From: Irpex lacteus
Lineage: Eukaryota; Basidiomycota; Agaricomycetes; Polyporales; Irpicaceae
Assembly: GCA_001986395.2 (NCBI GenBank)
Contig: MQVO02000034.1
Span: 124,001-188,000, forward strand
Length of the DNA stretch: 64,000 nt
Reading direction: 5' to 3'
Shown: positions 46,801-57,735 of the stretch, piece by piece
Layout of the letters: every line of letters begins with the position of its first letter
Numbering within the stretch: position 1 is the first letter of the stretch
Made by a program: the position numbers and the translations under genes
The notes under the pieces: model-generated
Told to the model about the DNA's origin: nothing
Databases searched by the model: none
Seen by the model: only the letters and a program-made list of their open reading frames with translations

Positions 46801-47704
46801 AGCCTTTCGAGGAAAGCACGCTTAGCTTGTCAAAATCCGAAACTCCAACGCTTCCGCAGCTGCTCCCGCTATACAAGCATCTCGAGCGCCATCTACAAAA
46901 CTGCCGCAAAGACTCGCGATACACAGCACCGCATATCCAGCAAGCGTTAAGAAAGGCTCAGGAGAAGCTTAAGAAACATCTCGACATAGCTCTTTCTAAA
47001 ACATATCCCCTTCTCGCCGCTGGTACGTTGTTATTCAGATCACCTGTCATGTTCTCTTTTCAATCTATTCTTCAAATAATTAGTTCTGCATCCTGCAATT
47101 CGACTTAAGTACTTTCAGTCTGAGGACTGGGACGTGTCAATCCCTGTCCGGGCTGAGAGGCTCGTAAAGGAGTTCTATGCCCAGTATTCTGATGCTGTGG
47201 TCACGCCATCCACTCAGAACCAGGGAACTACTCGTCATGAAGAGGCCACATCATCTCGGCCCATTCCAAAGTCAATATTCACATCGGCAATATTCTCTCA
47301 GTCGACATCTCCGGTTCTTCAGGAATTTGAATCTGAGATCAAGCTGTACTTCTCGGGGGCGTATCCAATTCGCATCGAGGACAACGATAAGATGCTAGAA
47401 TGGTGGAAGGTATGTAATGTTTAACACTGCTCAATCTTCGAGCTTACTTATCTTGTACAATCCGCAGATCCACGAAAACATTTTCCCGATACTTGCGCGC
47501 ATCGTTCGGGACATTTTCGCAATCCCGGCCGTTAGCGTCTCTGTTGAGAGGCTATTCTCGTCTTGCAAACATACTATGTCTGATGCACGCTCTTCCTTCA
47601 AAGCTACGAAAGCTGCACAAACCGTGATCACAAAGGAGTGGCTGAAAAGGGGTTTAGACGCGAACTATCTCGATGGTGTCTCAATCTGGCGAAAGGCTGA
47701 CTAG
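43815..47704 (+). CDS. hAT transposase, multi-exon
   Basis: A cut-and-paste transposase of the hAT superfamily. The N-terminal exon (43815 to about 44214) is helical and unrecognised. A BED-finger-like part follows (WEWRCNWCK ... LSNLISHLDNCKRL, with C-x2-C and H-x4-C spacing interrupted by an intron). The RNase H core starts with FATDMWTSKNSVYAFIGLVA (first Asp) and continues AHAADNTSSNGTM (second Asp) and CQVGCGCHVSNL (the C-x2-H motif of hAT). An RW motif appears in GMPIRWNSTL. The C-terminal dimerisation region reads FPILARIVRDIFAIPAVSVS followed by VERLFSSCKHTMSDARSSF (catalytic Glu). At least eight introns interrupt the gene. No disruptive mutation was found, so the transposase may be functional. 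Intron edges between 44.2 and 44.9 kb are uncertain. Confidence 0.9.
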
Positions 47705-47734
47705 ACTGACCGGATATCTTATACATATGATTAG

Positions 47735-47850
47735 ATATGATTACTTATGAATATGAATATGATATATTACAATGCGATTACTTTCAGAGACTTTCGTAAT
47801 CATATTTGAAGGTAATCATTAAATACAGCGGCGTTAGAGTATTTAATCAT
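47735..47850. repeat. hAT right subterminal GATTA-rich region
   Basis: Multiple GATTA/TAATC motifs and ATGAATATGAATATGATAT repeats lie between the transposase stop codon and the right terminal repeat. Inverted match to the left subterminal region around ATTAAATAC. Confidence 0.7.
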
Positions 47851-47865
47851 AATTGCCGAGCATTA

Positions 47866-47873
47866 GTACATAC
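47866..47873. repeat. Right target duplication of the hAT element
   Basis: GTACATAC immediately after the right terminal repeat, 7 of 8 bases identical to the left copy. Confidence 0.7.
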
Positions 47874-49092
47874 AAACCAAGAAAAGAACGTATGATATAA
47901 GCGCTCGAGCACGCAATACCCAAGGGCGAACACGTGACGTTGCGTTTTTGGCGCAAAAAGTTGGCCAAATAGTGGGCCCCTGCAACCCTAAGACCCTCTA
48001 CCAAGCTAGCGCTGGTAGCGGGAATATAGCTAGGGCACATGTAATGGTACCCACGACAATCTTCATTATTCTACGATGTACTTGGGCCACAGGCACTGCG
48101 CCGCTCACAACTACTTACCACAAATGACACTTGCTGGCAGTATAGTTTGAGTGGCCAGGCCGCACCAGACGCCTCCATTCCACATCTGCGTCTCCTTAGT
48201 CTCTACTATGCTTGGATCGACTTCGAGGATGCTTTCAGTAAGTCTCATGCGCTTTGTAATACTTTACATAAATACTGACGCTATAGCTTAAGTCACACGC
48301 GGCCACACGCCAATATTGTATGACGCGTCACGCACTCTATGTCTTTCCCGTCGGTAACGAGTTGATGCCGCTGACTGCTCAGACAAGGATCGCAGACGAA
48401 CGTGCTACGAGCTAATACACAATGTCCTGGGGATTGGTCGCTATCAGTCTTGACTATGTATATCTCGTCTCGACTGAGGTGATCGAAATGCCTCGCGCAA
48501 TGAAACTCGCGTGTGATCGTTGCTTCTTCATTGACATCGTTCAATCAGCTCCAAGATATAGGGCACTTTTGCTAGCCGACATAAAAGGCTTCCAAGCCAA
48601 GGATGTACAAGAGGATGACTGTCAGGTACACCTCTCCTACTCCATTTCTTCAAATTACATCTTTATTAATCAAGTCTTCATTGAACGGCTTTTCTCTTTA
48701 GCAGACTGTGGTGGACAGATGATCTCTGCATTTGTGGCCCACACCTCATCAATACAGAAATTGATCAGCTTCGTCAACGCATCTGCATTGCACGTCACGC
48801 TGGAGCTAACACTCGTCGGCGCAACCGACCAAATTCCCGTGCAATGATGCGTTCCTACTATGTAAGTACTCCTATTTCCTCTTGCGGAGAGAATGTCAGC
48901 TCCTGACTCCTCGTGGCCTCGATCACAACGGCGGCGTACAGCCCGCAGCTGGTAGTGCTGTATCACCTTGAGAGGTGCCAGTGGCCCTGCAGCAACGGCG
49001 GTGAATGCGTATTTTGGTAAATATCTCGTCTCTCATGCAGCGGTAGCCCCCAACATCTCTGATTCCTAGGCCACAGTACTTCCATTCCGACG
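47874..49092. other. Possible displaced Helitron 5' end, then unannotated sequence
   Basis: The first 150 bp are GC-rich and carry the palindrome CTACCA (47998-48003) / TGGTAG (48013-48018); this may be the severed 5' end of the Helitron. Further on, an ATG near 48210 with an intron to about 48289 reads MLGSTSRMLS then LKSHAATRQYCMTRHALYVF. An exon near 48711-48860 reads LCICGPHLINTEIDQLRQRI. Neither joins into a recognisable protein, so a small real gene here is possible but unproven. Confidence 0.4.
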
Positions 49093-50723
49093 ATGGCAGC
49101 CTCGTCGTATTCAGGTCTTGTCAGCTTCCCCGAGTTCGTGTCCTACCTGAAGCTTCAGTAAGTGATATTCGTTACCTGCTACTACTATGCATGAATGTCA
49201 TGTTTCTTGCTCCTTTAGGCACACGGCGAACTACTTTAGAATAGCAGCTATCGGTGAGCACGTCTTTTACGCTTGCTTATGCCGGCTAACAATGTCGACG
49301 GTTAAGCTCTGTCCGTTTACGAGTATGCCATAACGTCTCCTCAGGAAAGAAGGCTCATGTGGCAACGAAAACTCTCGTTGGCATCCGTACTCTTTTTCGT
49401 CAATCGGTACGCCATCATCCTCGAAAATGCTCTCATGCTTGCGTCTATGGCAATATGGGCGGGACCGGATACTTCTCTCGCCAACCGTGTAAGTGGAAAT
49501 CCACCCTTACATACGATTCCTGAGCTGACTCAAAATGTTTAGACGTGAGTGTATATAACGTCCCTATCGCTGTTTGTGCTGACATGAGTTCTATGTGATA
49601 CAGATGTGCTGTAATGTCCAGACTGGCTATCGTCTGTGGATGTCTCATCATCCTCTCACTGACTGGTAAGTGTATCACTGCCAGCTCTTAGTACCGTTAT
49701 CCGCTCTTATCGTGCATACTTGACAGTGTTTGCATCGGTTCGTACCTACGTACTCTGGAACCGAAACAAGTATATATTCGCCCTCGTCCTATTCCTTGGG
49801 CTGATCAAGCCCATCTGTGCCGTCGTACGTACTTCGACTTGTCAGAGGGTAACTACCATGCGGCTGACTAGTCGTGATCCTGCCGAATCAGTACCTCATA
49901 TCGAGGATAAAACTACCTGCACAAGATCCATACTCGACGCACAGCTGCCTATTCTACGCCAATGTGCCCTCAGTCGGTCATATGTTGGAATCTACACCTA
50001 ATGCAATACTGTACGCATCTCATGCTTGCTCATCACCCGGATCTTACTCACGCTCAGGGTATATAGGAGTACTACGTTCGAGTCTGTCGTCCTGGGACTG
50101 ACCTGGGCGAAGACGATCCCAGCATTGCGTGTGCTAAGAAGCACCAAGATCGGCTTGAGGCAGAGTCTGTTCTATATCATGTCCCGTGACGGTCAGTCTA
50201 TTTTACTTGGCCCGCTTTGTACCTCTGCTCATACTCCCCGGCTGTTCCCCGTAATGTCTTTGAACCTTCGACAGGAACGTCCCAGTTTGTGTGAGTGTTG
50301 ACTTACATTCTCACTGTCATCGCCATCTAATCCAGTCAATCTCAGCGTGCTCCTCGCGGTGAACATAGTGAGCATACTGTCCTACGTATGGCAGGTACGT
50401 GGTCCTTCCGTCCTACTGAATATTGCATGTCCAAAGCTTATTCAACACGCCATCATCAGCCTCTTTACTTCCCGTTAATCCTGAGCGACACGTAAGTTGG
50501 AGTCCTCCTACTGTACTACCTTCTGCGTATTTGTTGTGCCTAACTCAACTCCAGGATCGTCTCCATCGCCATCTCAAGATTCATCCTCAACCTACGAAGG
50601 TACTCTCGGGAACTGCCAGATTCCATCTCCGACGCGCGTCGTGGTGCCTTCTCTGTTTCGGATATGTCTGTGGTGCGGTTCGGGAACGCGGAGAGAGATT
50701 CGCTCTCACTCTCACCAGCATAG
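49093..50723 (+). CDS. DUF6533 multi-helix membrane protein (copy D)
   Basis: DUF6533 family. Exons 1-3 are 49093-49157, 49219-49253 (35 nt) and 49307-49488 (182 nt), reading MAASSYSGLVSFPEFVSYLK, then NYFRIAAIALSVYEYAITSP and SVLFFVNRYAIILENALML. Downstream exons give CAVMSRLAIVCGCLIILSLT, VFASVRTYVLWNRNKYIFAL, LGLTWAKTIPALRVL, and the C-terminal RIVSIAISRFILNLRRYSRE with a Ser-rich tail. Joining exon 3 to the CAVMSR exon needs a two-base exon (AC, near 49543) or an unrecognised alternative, which is the one odd point. It converges with copy E, 227 bp apart. Confidence 0.75.
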
Positions 50724-50950
50724 GGTGCTCTCACCGAGCGCAGAGTGTTCTTTGTCATTAAGAGATGGTAGTATAAATTGCACAGGACATAATTACGTTT
50801 CGAGATGAATTATACAGCACGAATAGGACAGATATTTTCCGTCATACGTGTCAGTAACGCTTGGATACAATAAACATATCGGAGAGCTAGCTGCGTCTGC
50901 GGCTCCTTCGCTTGATGATAATCGAACACCACGAAAATGATGGCAACCCG

Positions 50951-52697
50951 TCATGCGGTAAGAGCAGCTGAGCCACATGAATCCTCAGACCTTTGAGCTT
51001 CTGCAAAGCAGATGTTCGAAACCCCGGACACACGACGGAGCAGGCCGTCGTCGTCGACTTTCTGCGCCACGTTGGGGTCTTCTCTAAGATCGAGAATGAA
51101 CCTCGAGAGCAGGATGGATGCGAGTCTAAGGGTGAGAGATGAGAGAGGATGAGTTCTGACTCTGGCGTATGGTGTGGCAGAGTTTAAGAAGGCTCGAATT
51201 AATGACACACATTATAACAAAAACTTCGGTATCACCGGCTGTCTGTAGATTGAAGAGTGATCAGTCAGTCAGACTTGTGTACGATGGCTTATCGCAAGCC
51301 ACTTACGGGCGAGACCGATCCGAGTAAATTGAGCACGGTCGTGACTAAAACCACTCTGCAAGACCCTTTCAGTCCGGTCGTACGTCGTGAGCCATGCTAG
51401 AAGTTCTCACGTGAATTGGAGTGTACCTGAAATAGTAGCAGATAGCTTAGCGTAGTTGGTAATGACTATGCGGGCACGGTGAGACAGGACTAGACTTGCC
51501 GTTGTATAGAATACAGTGCGAGATGAGGGATCCGGTGCTGAGGCTGTGATGCCTTAGTCGACGCACGACGGGGATAGTCTTCGCCCAAGTCAACGACAAG
51601 GTAATACATTCGAAGAGAATGATGCTGCACCGCCCGACTGTATCTGTTTCTTCCCAGGTTAGCATAGTCGTACTTGGGGAATAACATGGTTGAGCTGCGA
51701 CCTACAGCTGTCAATAGTATCTGTCGTCAGTTGACAGTGCTTCTTATGATAATCACCGTAAGTGATATTACGCACAAATTGTTATAGGATTCAATTGCCG
51801 AGTGACTTCCGTCTGTGGGAAAGTAGTTCTCCTTGTAGCAGCCGGTGGCTCCACTACCAACGTGCGACGTATATGTGCTGACTACATCGCTGTACTATGA
51901 GACCTTGGATCAGGTAGATCACGCAGTTTCCGAACGTATACCACTCACGATAGCCCCGATCGGGAATATTAGTCCAGGTACGAGTACGCATGCAAACACT
52001 ATTCGATTCTTGTCCCATATTGCGTATGTTCGAAGTGCCGCAAAAACTGGTGACAAGTAATATTAGAAACGTACGTCAGCGTCAACTTAGGAGGAGGTAA
52101 GGATGGTGGCACATACAAGCAAACATAAGGTACATGATATCTTCAGAGATGTCACCGATCCTGCTGGTGATATTGCAGCTACAAATGACATCCTTGCATG
52201 TCAGTGAACGACAGGATCTACGGACGACGTGTCCCGGAACACTCACATCTACAAAGATCGTCAGTAAATGCCCGTTCTGAATCATCCCCGCATTCCTACG
52301 CGATTACTCACATTATTCGCAGTGCGAGAGTCAACATTGCCCCACGCAGCCAACTGTACCAGGCCGGAAGCAGCATAGCACAGACATGCATAACGGTTGA
52401 TTATGAATAGGAGCATCACGGGAGATATTCTCCGTCGCCACACGCGTGTGATCTCCAATTCAAACGTCGCGACATGCTCAAATATGCAAAGGACTGGAAT
52501 GACGTTGGTATGGTGGGTCAGTTCTGAGTACAACATGGAAATCGCCGTGGTGTAGTACGCACCGAATGCGGATATTTGGAAGCAGTTGGCGATGTGACTA
52601 GGTGATGCAAGTTAGAGCAGAGTCATTGCTACATCATGATATGAGCTTACTCGACCCCCCATACATCCATAAACCCTCCGACGCTCGAGGTCACCAT
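50951..52697 (-). CDS. DUF6533 multi-helix membrane protein (copy E)
   Basis: DUF6533 family, minus strand. Exon 1 starts at 52697 (MVTSSVGGFMDVWGVD), the second exon is 35 nt (HIANCFQISAF) and the third spans 52312-52493 (182 nt) with VLCIFEHVATFELEITRVWR and LLFIINRYACLCYAASGLV. Later exons include CNITSRIGDISEDIMYLMFA, LFECITLSLTWAKTIPVVRR and RLASILLSRFILDLREDPN, ending at 50951 after a tail VSGVSNICFAEAQRSEDS. The N-terminal sequence GGFM-VWGV and the NCFQI second exon group E with F and G as a recent subfamily. The gene looks intact. Confidence 0.78.
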
Positions 52698-53449
52698 TGT
52701 TGTTGTTGCGGATGATATCTAAGACCTTCCGGGACTGGAATGTAAGGGACCAGTGAGACAACTTTCAACCACATATATATGTACACGTACACGTACCTTC
52801 TCCCGGGTCTCACAGCCTCCGCGGGTTTACATTAGACAGCGATGGCGACATGCGACGTCTAGTACGTATACGTACGCCATCAACAATATCCAAAGGTTCT
52901 TCAAGTTCAGGGCGCTCATGATGACGTACACCATGATACGACGAACAAGTTAGCAAGGCACCCTCTCCCCAAACATGGCCCTCATCTAACATAACATACT
53001 GGACCTCGCAGCCGTCCCAATGGCAATTGGGAGTCGGATTCTTACTCTCCGGTTCAATTTGCGTTGAACTCGGAGCGCGTACCTGCCAGTGGGAGATGCG
53101 GTGTATTGCAATATTGACGCAGTGACCGTGGCATGCCCCATGTGCGTGAAGATGCACAGCACATAAGTATGGCGAGCGAATTGACTGACGTCGAGCTTGA
53201 GAAATATAGTGAGAGACTGCCAGCCAAGAATTCATCATGCGAGTTAAATTCCTGAGAAGAGGGGCGGTCGAGGGCCAACTTATTGGCAGAGGCGGTAATA
53301 TATGTTTGCGAGGCGACCCATGACGGTGCACACGAGCCTGTGAACCGACTTGGATGAAATCAACTTGAAGGAGAGACCGCCGGTCGTTTAGTAGCCGTAA
53401 CTGAGAAAAAGGATCAGTATATCGGTAGACGAACTCTCCGATACAACAT
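52698..53449. other. Region between copies E and F
   Basis: A 245-codon frame on the minus strand (52810-53547) covers most of this region, but it has no recognisable motif, is unusually rich in His, Arg and Ser, and overlaps the duplicated segment in a different frame from the one conserved between copies. I therefore do not call it as a gene. Confidence 0.4.
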
Positions 53450-53801
53450 ACGTAGATGCATAACGGGGCATACGTACCGTGAAAGTATGTGATCTTTTCT
53501 CCATTCCTGACACCCCTTCTAACCCGATCGGAGTGATAGTCGCACACGGGTCTTTGTATCCGGATTTGGTGAGGTAGGCGTTCGCTTGGACTTGGGGGTG
53601 TAGAACCGCGTCAGAGCTTCGATGAAGAGACTGGAGAGAAGGGAATCGACGTACGGCGTCAGAATCTGTGCCAGTGGGAGGAGGCCTCTGAATCTCTTGT
53701 TCTCCGAGGTAGGGTGTCAGAGGCAAGTATGATGAAGTAAATAACAGTATTCAGGCGAGGAGATATCCGGCAAGCTGTAACGCTCGCTGGCGTTGTGCGG
53801 G
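53450..53801 (-). repeat. Duplicated segment downstream of copy F
   Basis: The minus strand matches 60655-61018 and part of 63545-63770. In the frame VQANAYLTKSGYKDPCATIT the differences against the 60.9-kb copy are insertions or deletions of whole codons, which suggests it was once, or still is, protein coding. An ATG-led frame MPLTPYLGEQEIQ precedes it. The family is not recognised. Confidence 0.7.
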
Positions 53802-53962
53802 CGGTTTTCGGTTTACCAAGGGGTAGCGAGGATATTTTTTATACGACACGTATCACTGGCATACGCACGCTTCACACGATGAATATATCGGAGAACTACC
53901 TGCCTTCGCTGTTCCTCGTCAGACTATCGACAGCCGACAACTGTGCAACTACAACATCGACG

Positions 53963-55629
53963 TCAGCCGTCACGGGTCGTAGAGTCTTCCCCATCACCAG
54001 GGTCTTGAGCATCCACAAAGGCGATATTGGAAAATTCCGGTACCCGAATGAGGAGACTGTCATCACCCTGCTCCTCCCCGCCCTGCCTGAGATCGAAGAT
54101 GAACCTCGAGATGAGGATTGACGTGAGTCTATCAAGGGGTGGTGAGATACGATACTCAGCTTGGGACACTGGCAGAGGAGGTTGACGGAGACCTACACTA
54201 TGGTAAGTATGCCAATACCGCCGGCGACATACCGTGTTATTAAGGACTATAGAGCTATAATAAGATACGTACGAGCGACTGAGACTGCACCCCAAGTAAA
54301 CCCGATGCGATGGTGATCAATATCGCTCTAAAATTTGCTCAGCCTGCGTGTATGTGGAGTCATACCGTGATCTCTCACGTGAAATGGAGTGTACCTGAAG
54401 AGACATATGAGTGAGTTGTGATAGGCAAATGTTGCGATACAGCGGACTTGCCGTTATATAGAAGACAACGCGATAGGAGGAAGGCGTTGGCGGAGTTATG
54501 ACGCCTTAGGTGGCGAACGAGTGGGATGGTCTTCGCCCATGTTAATGACACTGTGATGCATTCGAACAGGATAGTCGCACAGGACCCCACTAAATCTGTA
54601 ATGTTTCGAGTTGCCATCGTACGGTGAAGCCAATATTGATATAATAATCTATTACCTACAGCTGCGGCTTCTGTGCGTATGATACATAGTAAGTATGCTG
54701 ATTATTGCATAAAAAGTTGTATTGAGACTCACAGAATGTTATACGTCCCAATTCTTGCGGCTTCGTGCGCGGAAAGCTTGATACCCACATAGCATCCCGT
54801 GTAGGCCCCGTATACACTCATCACGGAAAGATACTGCCGGACGTTCAACGAACGTAACGTACGTTGTCTTGAATATCTAATACTCACCGTAGACCCAATC
54901 GGATAGAGCGACCCCGACAAAAGAACGCATACAAACACTTTCCGATTGCTGTCCCATACCGCATATGTCCGTAGAGCGGCAAATACTGATAGAAAGTAGT
55001 ATTGTGCGTCGTAAGCATCGACTCCGAGATGAGAAGGTAAGTGGTGCGACATACGTGCGAAACCGAAGTACATGATAACCCCGCATATATCTTTGACTCT
55101 CCTTGAAACGCTGCAACTAAGTCCTACATTAGCTTATAGCATCGGCGAGAACAACGTTTGCACTCAACACCTAAGCGACTCAGCTTACCGCATACTTCAT
55201 AACCCAGTTACTCACTTTGTCTGCCGTGTTAGCATTAACATCACCCCAAGCGACCAAGTCGACAAGGCTGAACGCTGTATAGCACAGACACACGTATCGA
55301 TTAATCACGAATACGAGCGTCACGAGAGCCACTCTTCCTCTCCGTTTCCATATGCGCTCGATCTCCATATTGAACGTCAGGAAATGCTCATACACGCAGA
55401 ATTCAGCGCGGGTTCTACAAAGTAATTTGAAGAAAATCAGAGAACGTACCGAATATGGATATTTGGAAGCAGTTGAATACGTGACTGGATGGGGCCTGTT
55501 AGAAGTGACGGTTTGCCACTATGTGGTACAGTCAGTTTCAGTTGCAACTCACATGACTCCCCATACAGTCATGAATCCTCCAATCGCCGACTCTGAGAGT
55601 ATGGTCGTCGTCGTCGCGTTTGATGACAT
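53963..55629 (-). pseudogene. DUF6533 protein (copy F), probably frameshifted
   Basis: Exon 1 (55553-55629) reads MSSNATTTTILSESAIGGFM and the 35-nt second exon (55450-55484) reads HVFNCFQISIF, like copies E and G. The third-exon block FCVYEHFLTFNMEIERIWKR is present, but the acceptor that copy G has (TTCTAG before CACTCTGCG) is missing: an 8-base gap removes the AG. The only nearby AG (TTTGTAG) would give a 35-nt intron and the wrong frame. Joining exon 1 directly to that AG is in frame but drops the conserved second exon. Later motifs are intact (VFAALRTYAVWDSNRKVF, ECITVSLTWAKTIPLVRHLR, LTSILISRFIFDLRQGG), so decay is recent, or splicing is unusual. Confidence 0.65.
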
Positions 55630-56806
55630 CTAAGGGTGTGAGGGTGTGACGGTGCACGGCCACTGATAGGATTTGAAGATGAGTATGGTCGAACACAAGG
55701 GATGGATGGGTGGACTGACGTTTTATAACACTGAACCGCTAGTTTAGATTCCACCGGAATTCTGAGTGCGATGGTAGAGCGACACCACAGTAAATCATTG
55801 TTTCATTTGATTGTGATCGTAGAATGTCTCGTCCTGGCGCTCATCTCGTCAGGCACCAACGACGTAGCCACGGAGCATGAGCCTGATGGGACCGCTGATC
55901 CCATCGCTAAGTTGAGTTCTGAGTACTGAGTCCTTAATGCATCGCGGGTCTACCGAGGACGGAATACGAGCATGATTTCAGTCCGGACAAGTGGGTGCGA
56001 GTGTGGTTGAGCATGTACGTACCACATATAGTGCTGGCAAACATTGACGAACTACATCATATGCATCCAGTGAAAATTCAGAGTCTATGGCTGTAGACTC
56101 GAACAGTCTCGCTGTGGCATACTTATTGTCTTTGACGGTGGCGTGGTGCTCAGTAGCTTGCGTCGTGGTGCTTGACAGTTCGCGTGAAACACAAACCGAA
56201 GACGGATTGCGCCACCGCTGGATGGATGACACGGAAAGTACCCACATTGAATAGATGCCCGAAACCTAATCCGCTCACATACTAGTAAGGTGTTGATTGG
56301 CAAGTAGCAGCTCTGAACGCTTTATCAGGGTTCCGTCAACAGAGAGGAAGAGCTCGAAGCTATATCAGAAAATGAGATGCGTACGCTTTCTTCAGGTCCG
56401 CCGGATATCATCGGATGATATTTGCGGTACTGACCTGTCTTGTACAGCGGTGATTGATGATTAACGTACGCCACGAAAGTGTTGCGACAAGAAACTTGAA
56501 GAGATATAGGAGCATGAGGACTCGGAAGATGACTCGCGGTGGGTAATCGGAGGGAGGGGCAGTCCGTAATGCAGAGAACAGAGAGAGGCAAGGTACGTGC
56601 CAGTATCACATCAATCACTCAGGCTCCATAGCACATAAAGCACCCGCGTAACGACAAGTTGTGTTGGCGCATGGTCGTGAAGGATGTAATGTTGTACGGT
56701 GGATTGCACACAGAACGAGGACATATGAGTCTTCACGCGCACGTAAGGTAGGCAACGCGAGGGCGATTGAGTACAGTTGCATGGGAGGTTACGCTGAGGA
56801 GAGATG
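55630..56806. other. Intergenic region upstream of copy F
   Basis: Only short frames on both strands; no recognisable motif, repeat or RNA gene was seen. Confidence 0.5.
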
Positions 56807-57094
56807 GAGGTTGGGGCAGGTAGAGCGAGGTCGTTGAGACGTCTGGGCGAGTATGGTAGGCGAGGCAGTCCTAGTCGGAAGGCTGACTCTGGCAAGTGTG
56901 CGTATGCCTGCAGTGCAAGTCGTTGGTAACGCCTATGGTGATAGGGAAAGGTTTTACAGCATCGACGGGCCAAGTGAGCGAGAGGATCTTGCTACTGTGA
57001 CAAGGGGAGAGGTCGATGAAATGGGAACTAGCTAACGAGCTGCTTGCGTACGTAGAGATTCCCTGTTACGAATTGTATGAATTCCTCGTCGTTA
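56807..57094. repeat. Tandem repeat copy 1 (about 290 bp)
   Basis: Begins GAGGTTGGGGCAGGTAGAGC and aligns along its length with 57128-57427. Shared landmarks include CAAGTCGTTGG, GAGCGAGAGGA and GATGGGAACT. Identity is moderate, so the duplication is old. Neither copy contains a recognisable gene. Confidence 0.8.
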
Positions 57095-57127
57095 ACCACG
57101 CACTTGCACGTCACGGTGCTAGAAATA

Positions 57128-57427
57128 GAGGTCGGGGCAGGTAGAGCGAGGTCGTTGGGCCATCTGAGCGAGTATGCGAGGGAGTCGGGGCCGGATTATT
57201 GAAGGTAACAGGTGCGTAAGCCTGCCGCGCAAGTCGTTGGCAACGTCTATGGTTACAGGGGAAGCCCGTGGTCGAGTAGCTACGTATACGGAGCGTCAAC
57301 GGACTGAGCGAGCGAGAGGACCTTTCTACTGTAACAAGGGAAGAAGTCAATGAGATGGGAACTGGCAAACGAGCCACATGCGTACCTAGAACTTCCCTAC
57401 CACGGACCGTATGCACCCCTCGTCTTC
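57128..57427. repeat. Tandem repeat copy 2 (about 300 bp)
   Basis: Begins GAGGTCGGGGCAGGTAGAGC, direct orientation relative to copy 1, 33 bp downstream of it. A plus-strand frame of 108 codons starts near its end (57350) and continues beyond, but has no family resemblance. Confidence 0.8.
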
Positions 57428-57668
57428 GCTCTCCAGTGCTCCTCGCGCCAGCACATCACACTGACAGTTTGGCGAGTACGGGCTATGAACGTGACACCTA
57501 CGAGCTCGAACGACATCGTCAGTCACAGCCTGATTATACGCGTACTGCGAGGAGAGTCTCAGCCCACAGTCTCAGAAGCGACGAAGGAGGCCTGGGGAAG
57601 CACGGTCGAGGCGATATGGGCTGGGAGCAGGTGGACGGTGCGGTGTGACAGCGCAGAGGAGTCGCGAT

Positions 57669-57735
57669 GCAATTAATCGTCGAAGATGTTGGCGAGAGGG
57701 GAGAGGTAGGAGAGGCGGGCCGGCTCGAGGGACGT
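57669..57735. repeat. Dispersed repeat, copy 1
   Basis: Starts GCAATTAATCGTC and ends GGCTCGAGGGACG; matches 61040-61125 with a small insertion in the latter. It lies next to different neighbours in each place, so it is a separate duplicated module. Confidence 0.65.

Larger units (their letters stand above)
43085..47865. mobile_element. hAT-family DNA transposon, 4781 bp
   Basis: Terminal inverted repeats are TAATGCTCCGCAA at the left and the reverse complement of TAATGCTCGGCAA at the right (one mismatch in 13). Flanking 8-mers GTACAAAC (43077-43084) and GTACATAC (47866-47873) match at 7 of 8 positions, the duplication length expected of hAT elements. The subterminal regions on both sides share ATTAAATAC and repeated (T)GATTAC motifs, typical of transposase binding clusters. 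The interior holds a spliced transposase gene and an opposite-strand frame. The element sits directly upstream of the Helitron genes, probably nested in that Helitron. Confidence 0.85.

Noticed and set aside
52810..53547. A 245-codon frame on the minus strand between copies E and F
   Set aside because: It overlaps the duplicated segment in a frame different from the one preserved between copies, and has no recognisable motif or splice structure.
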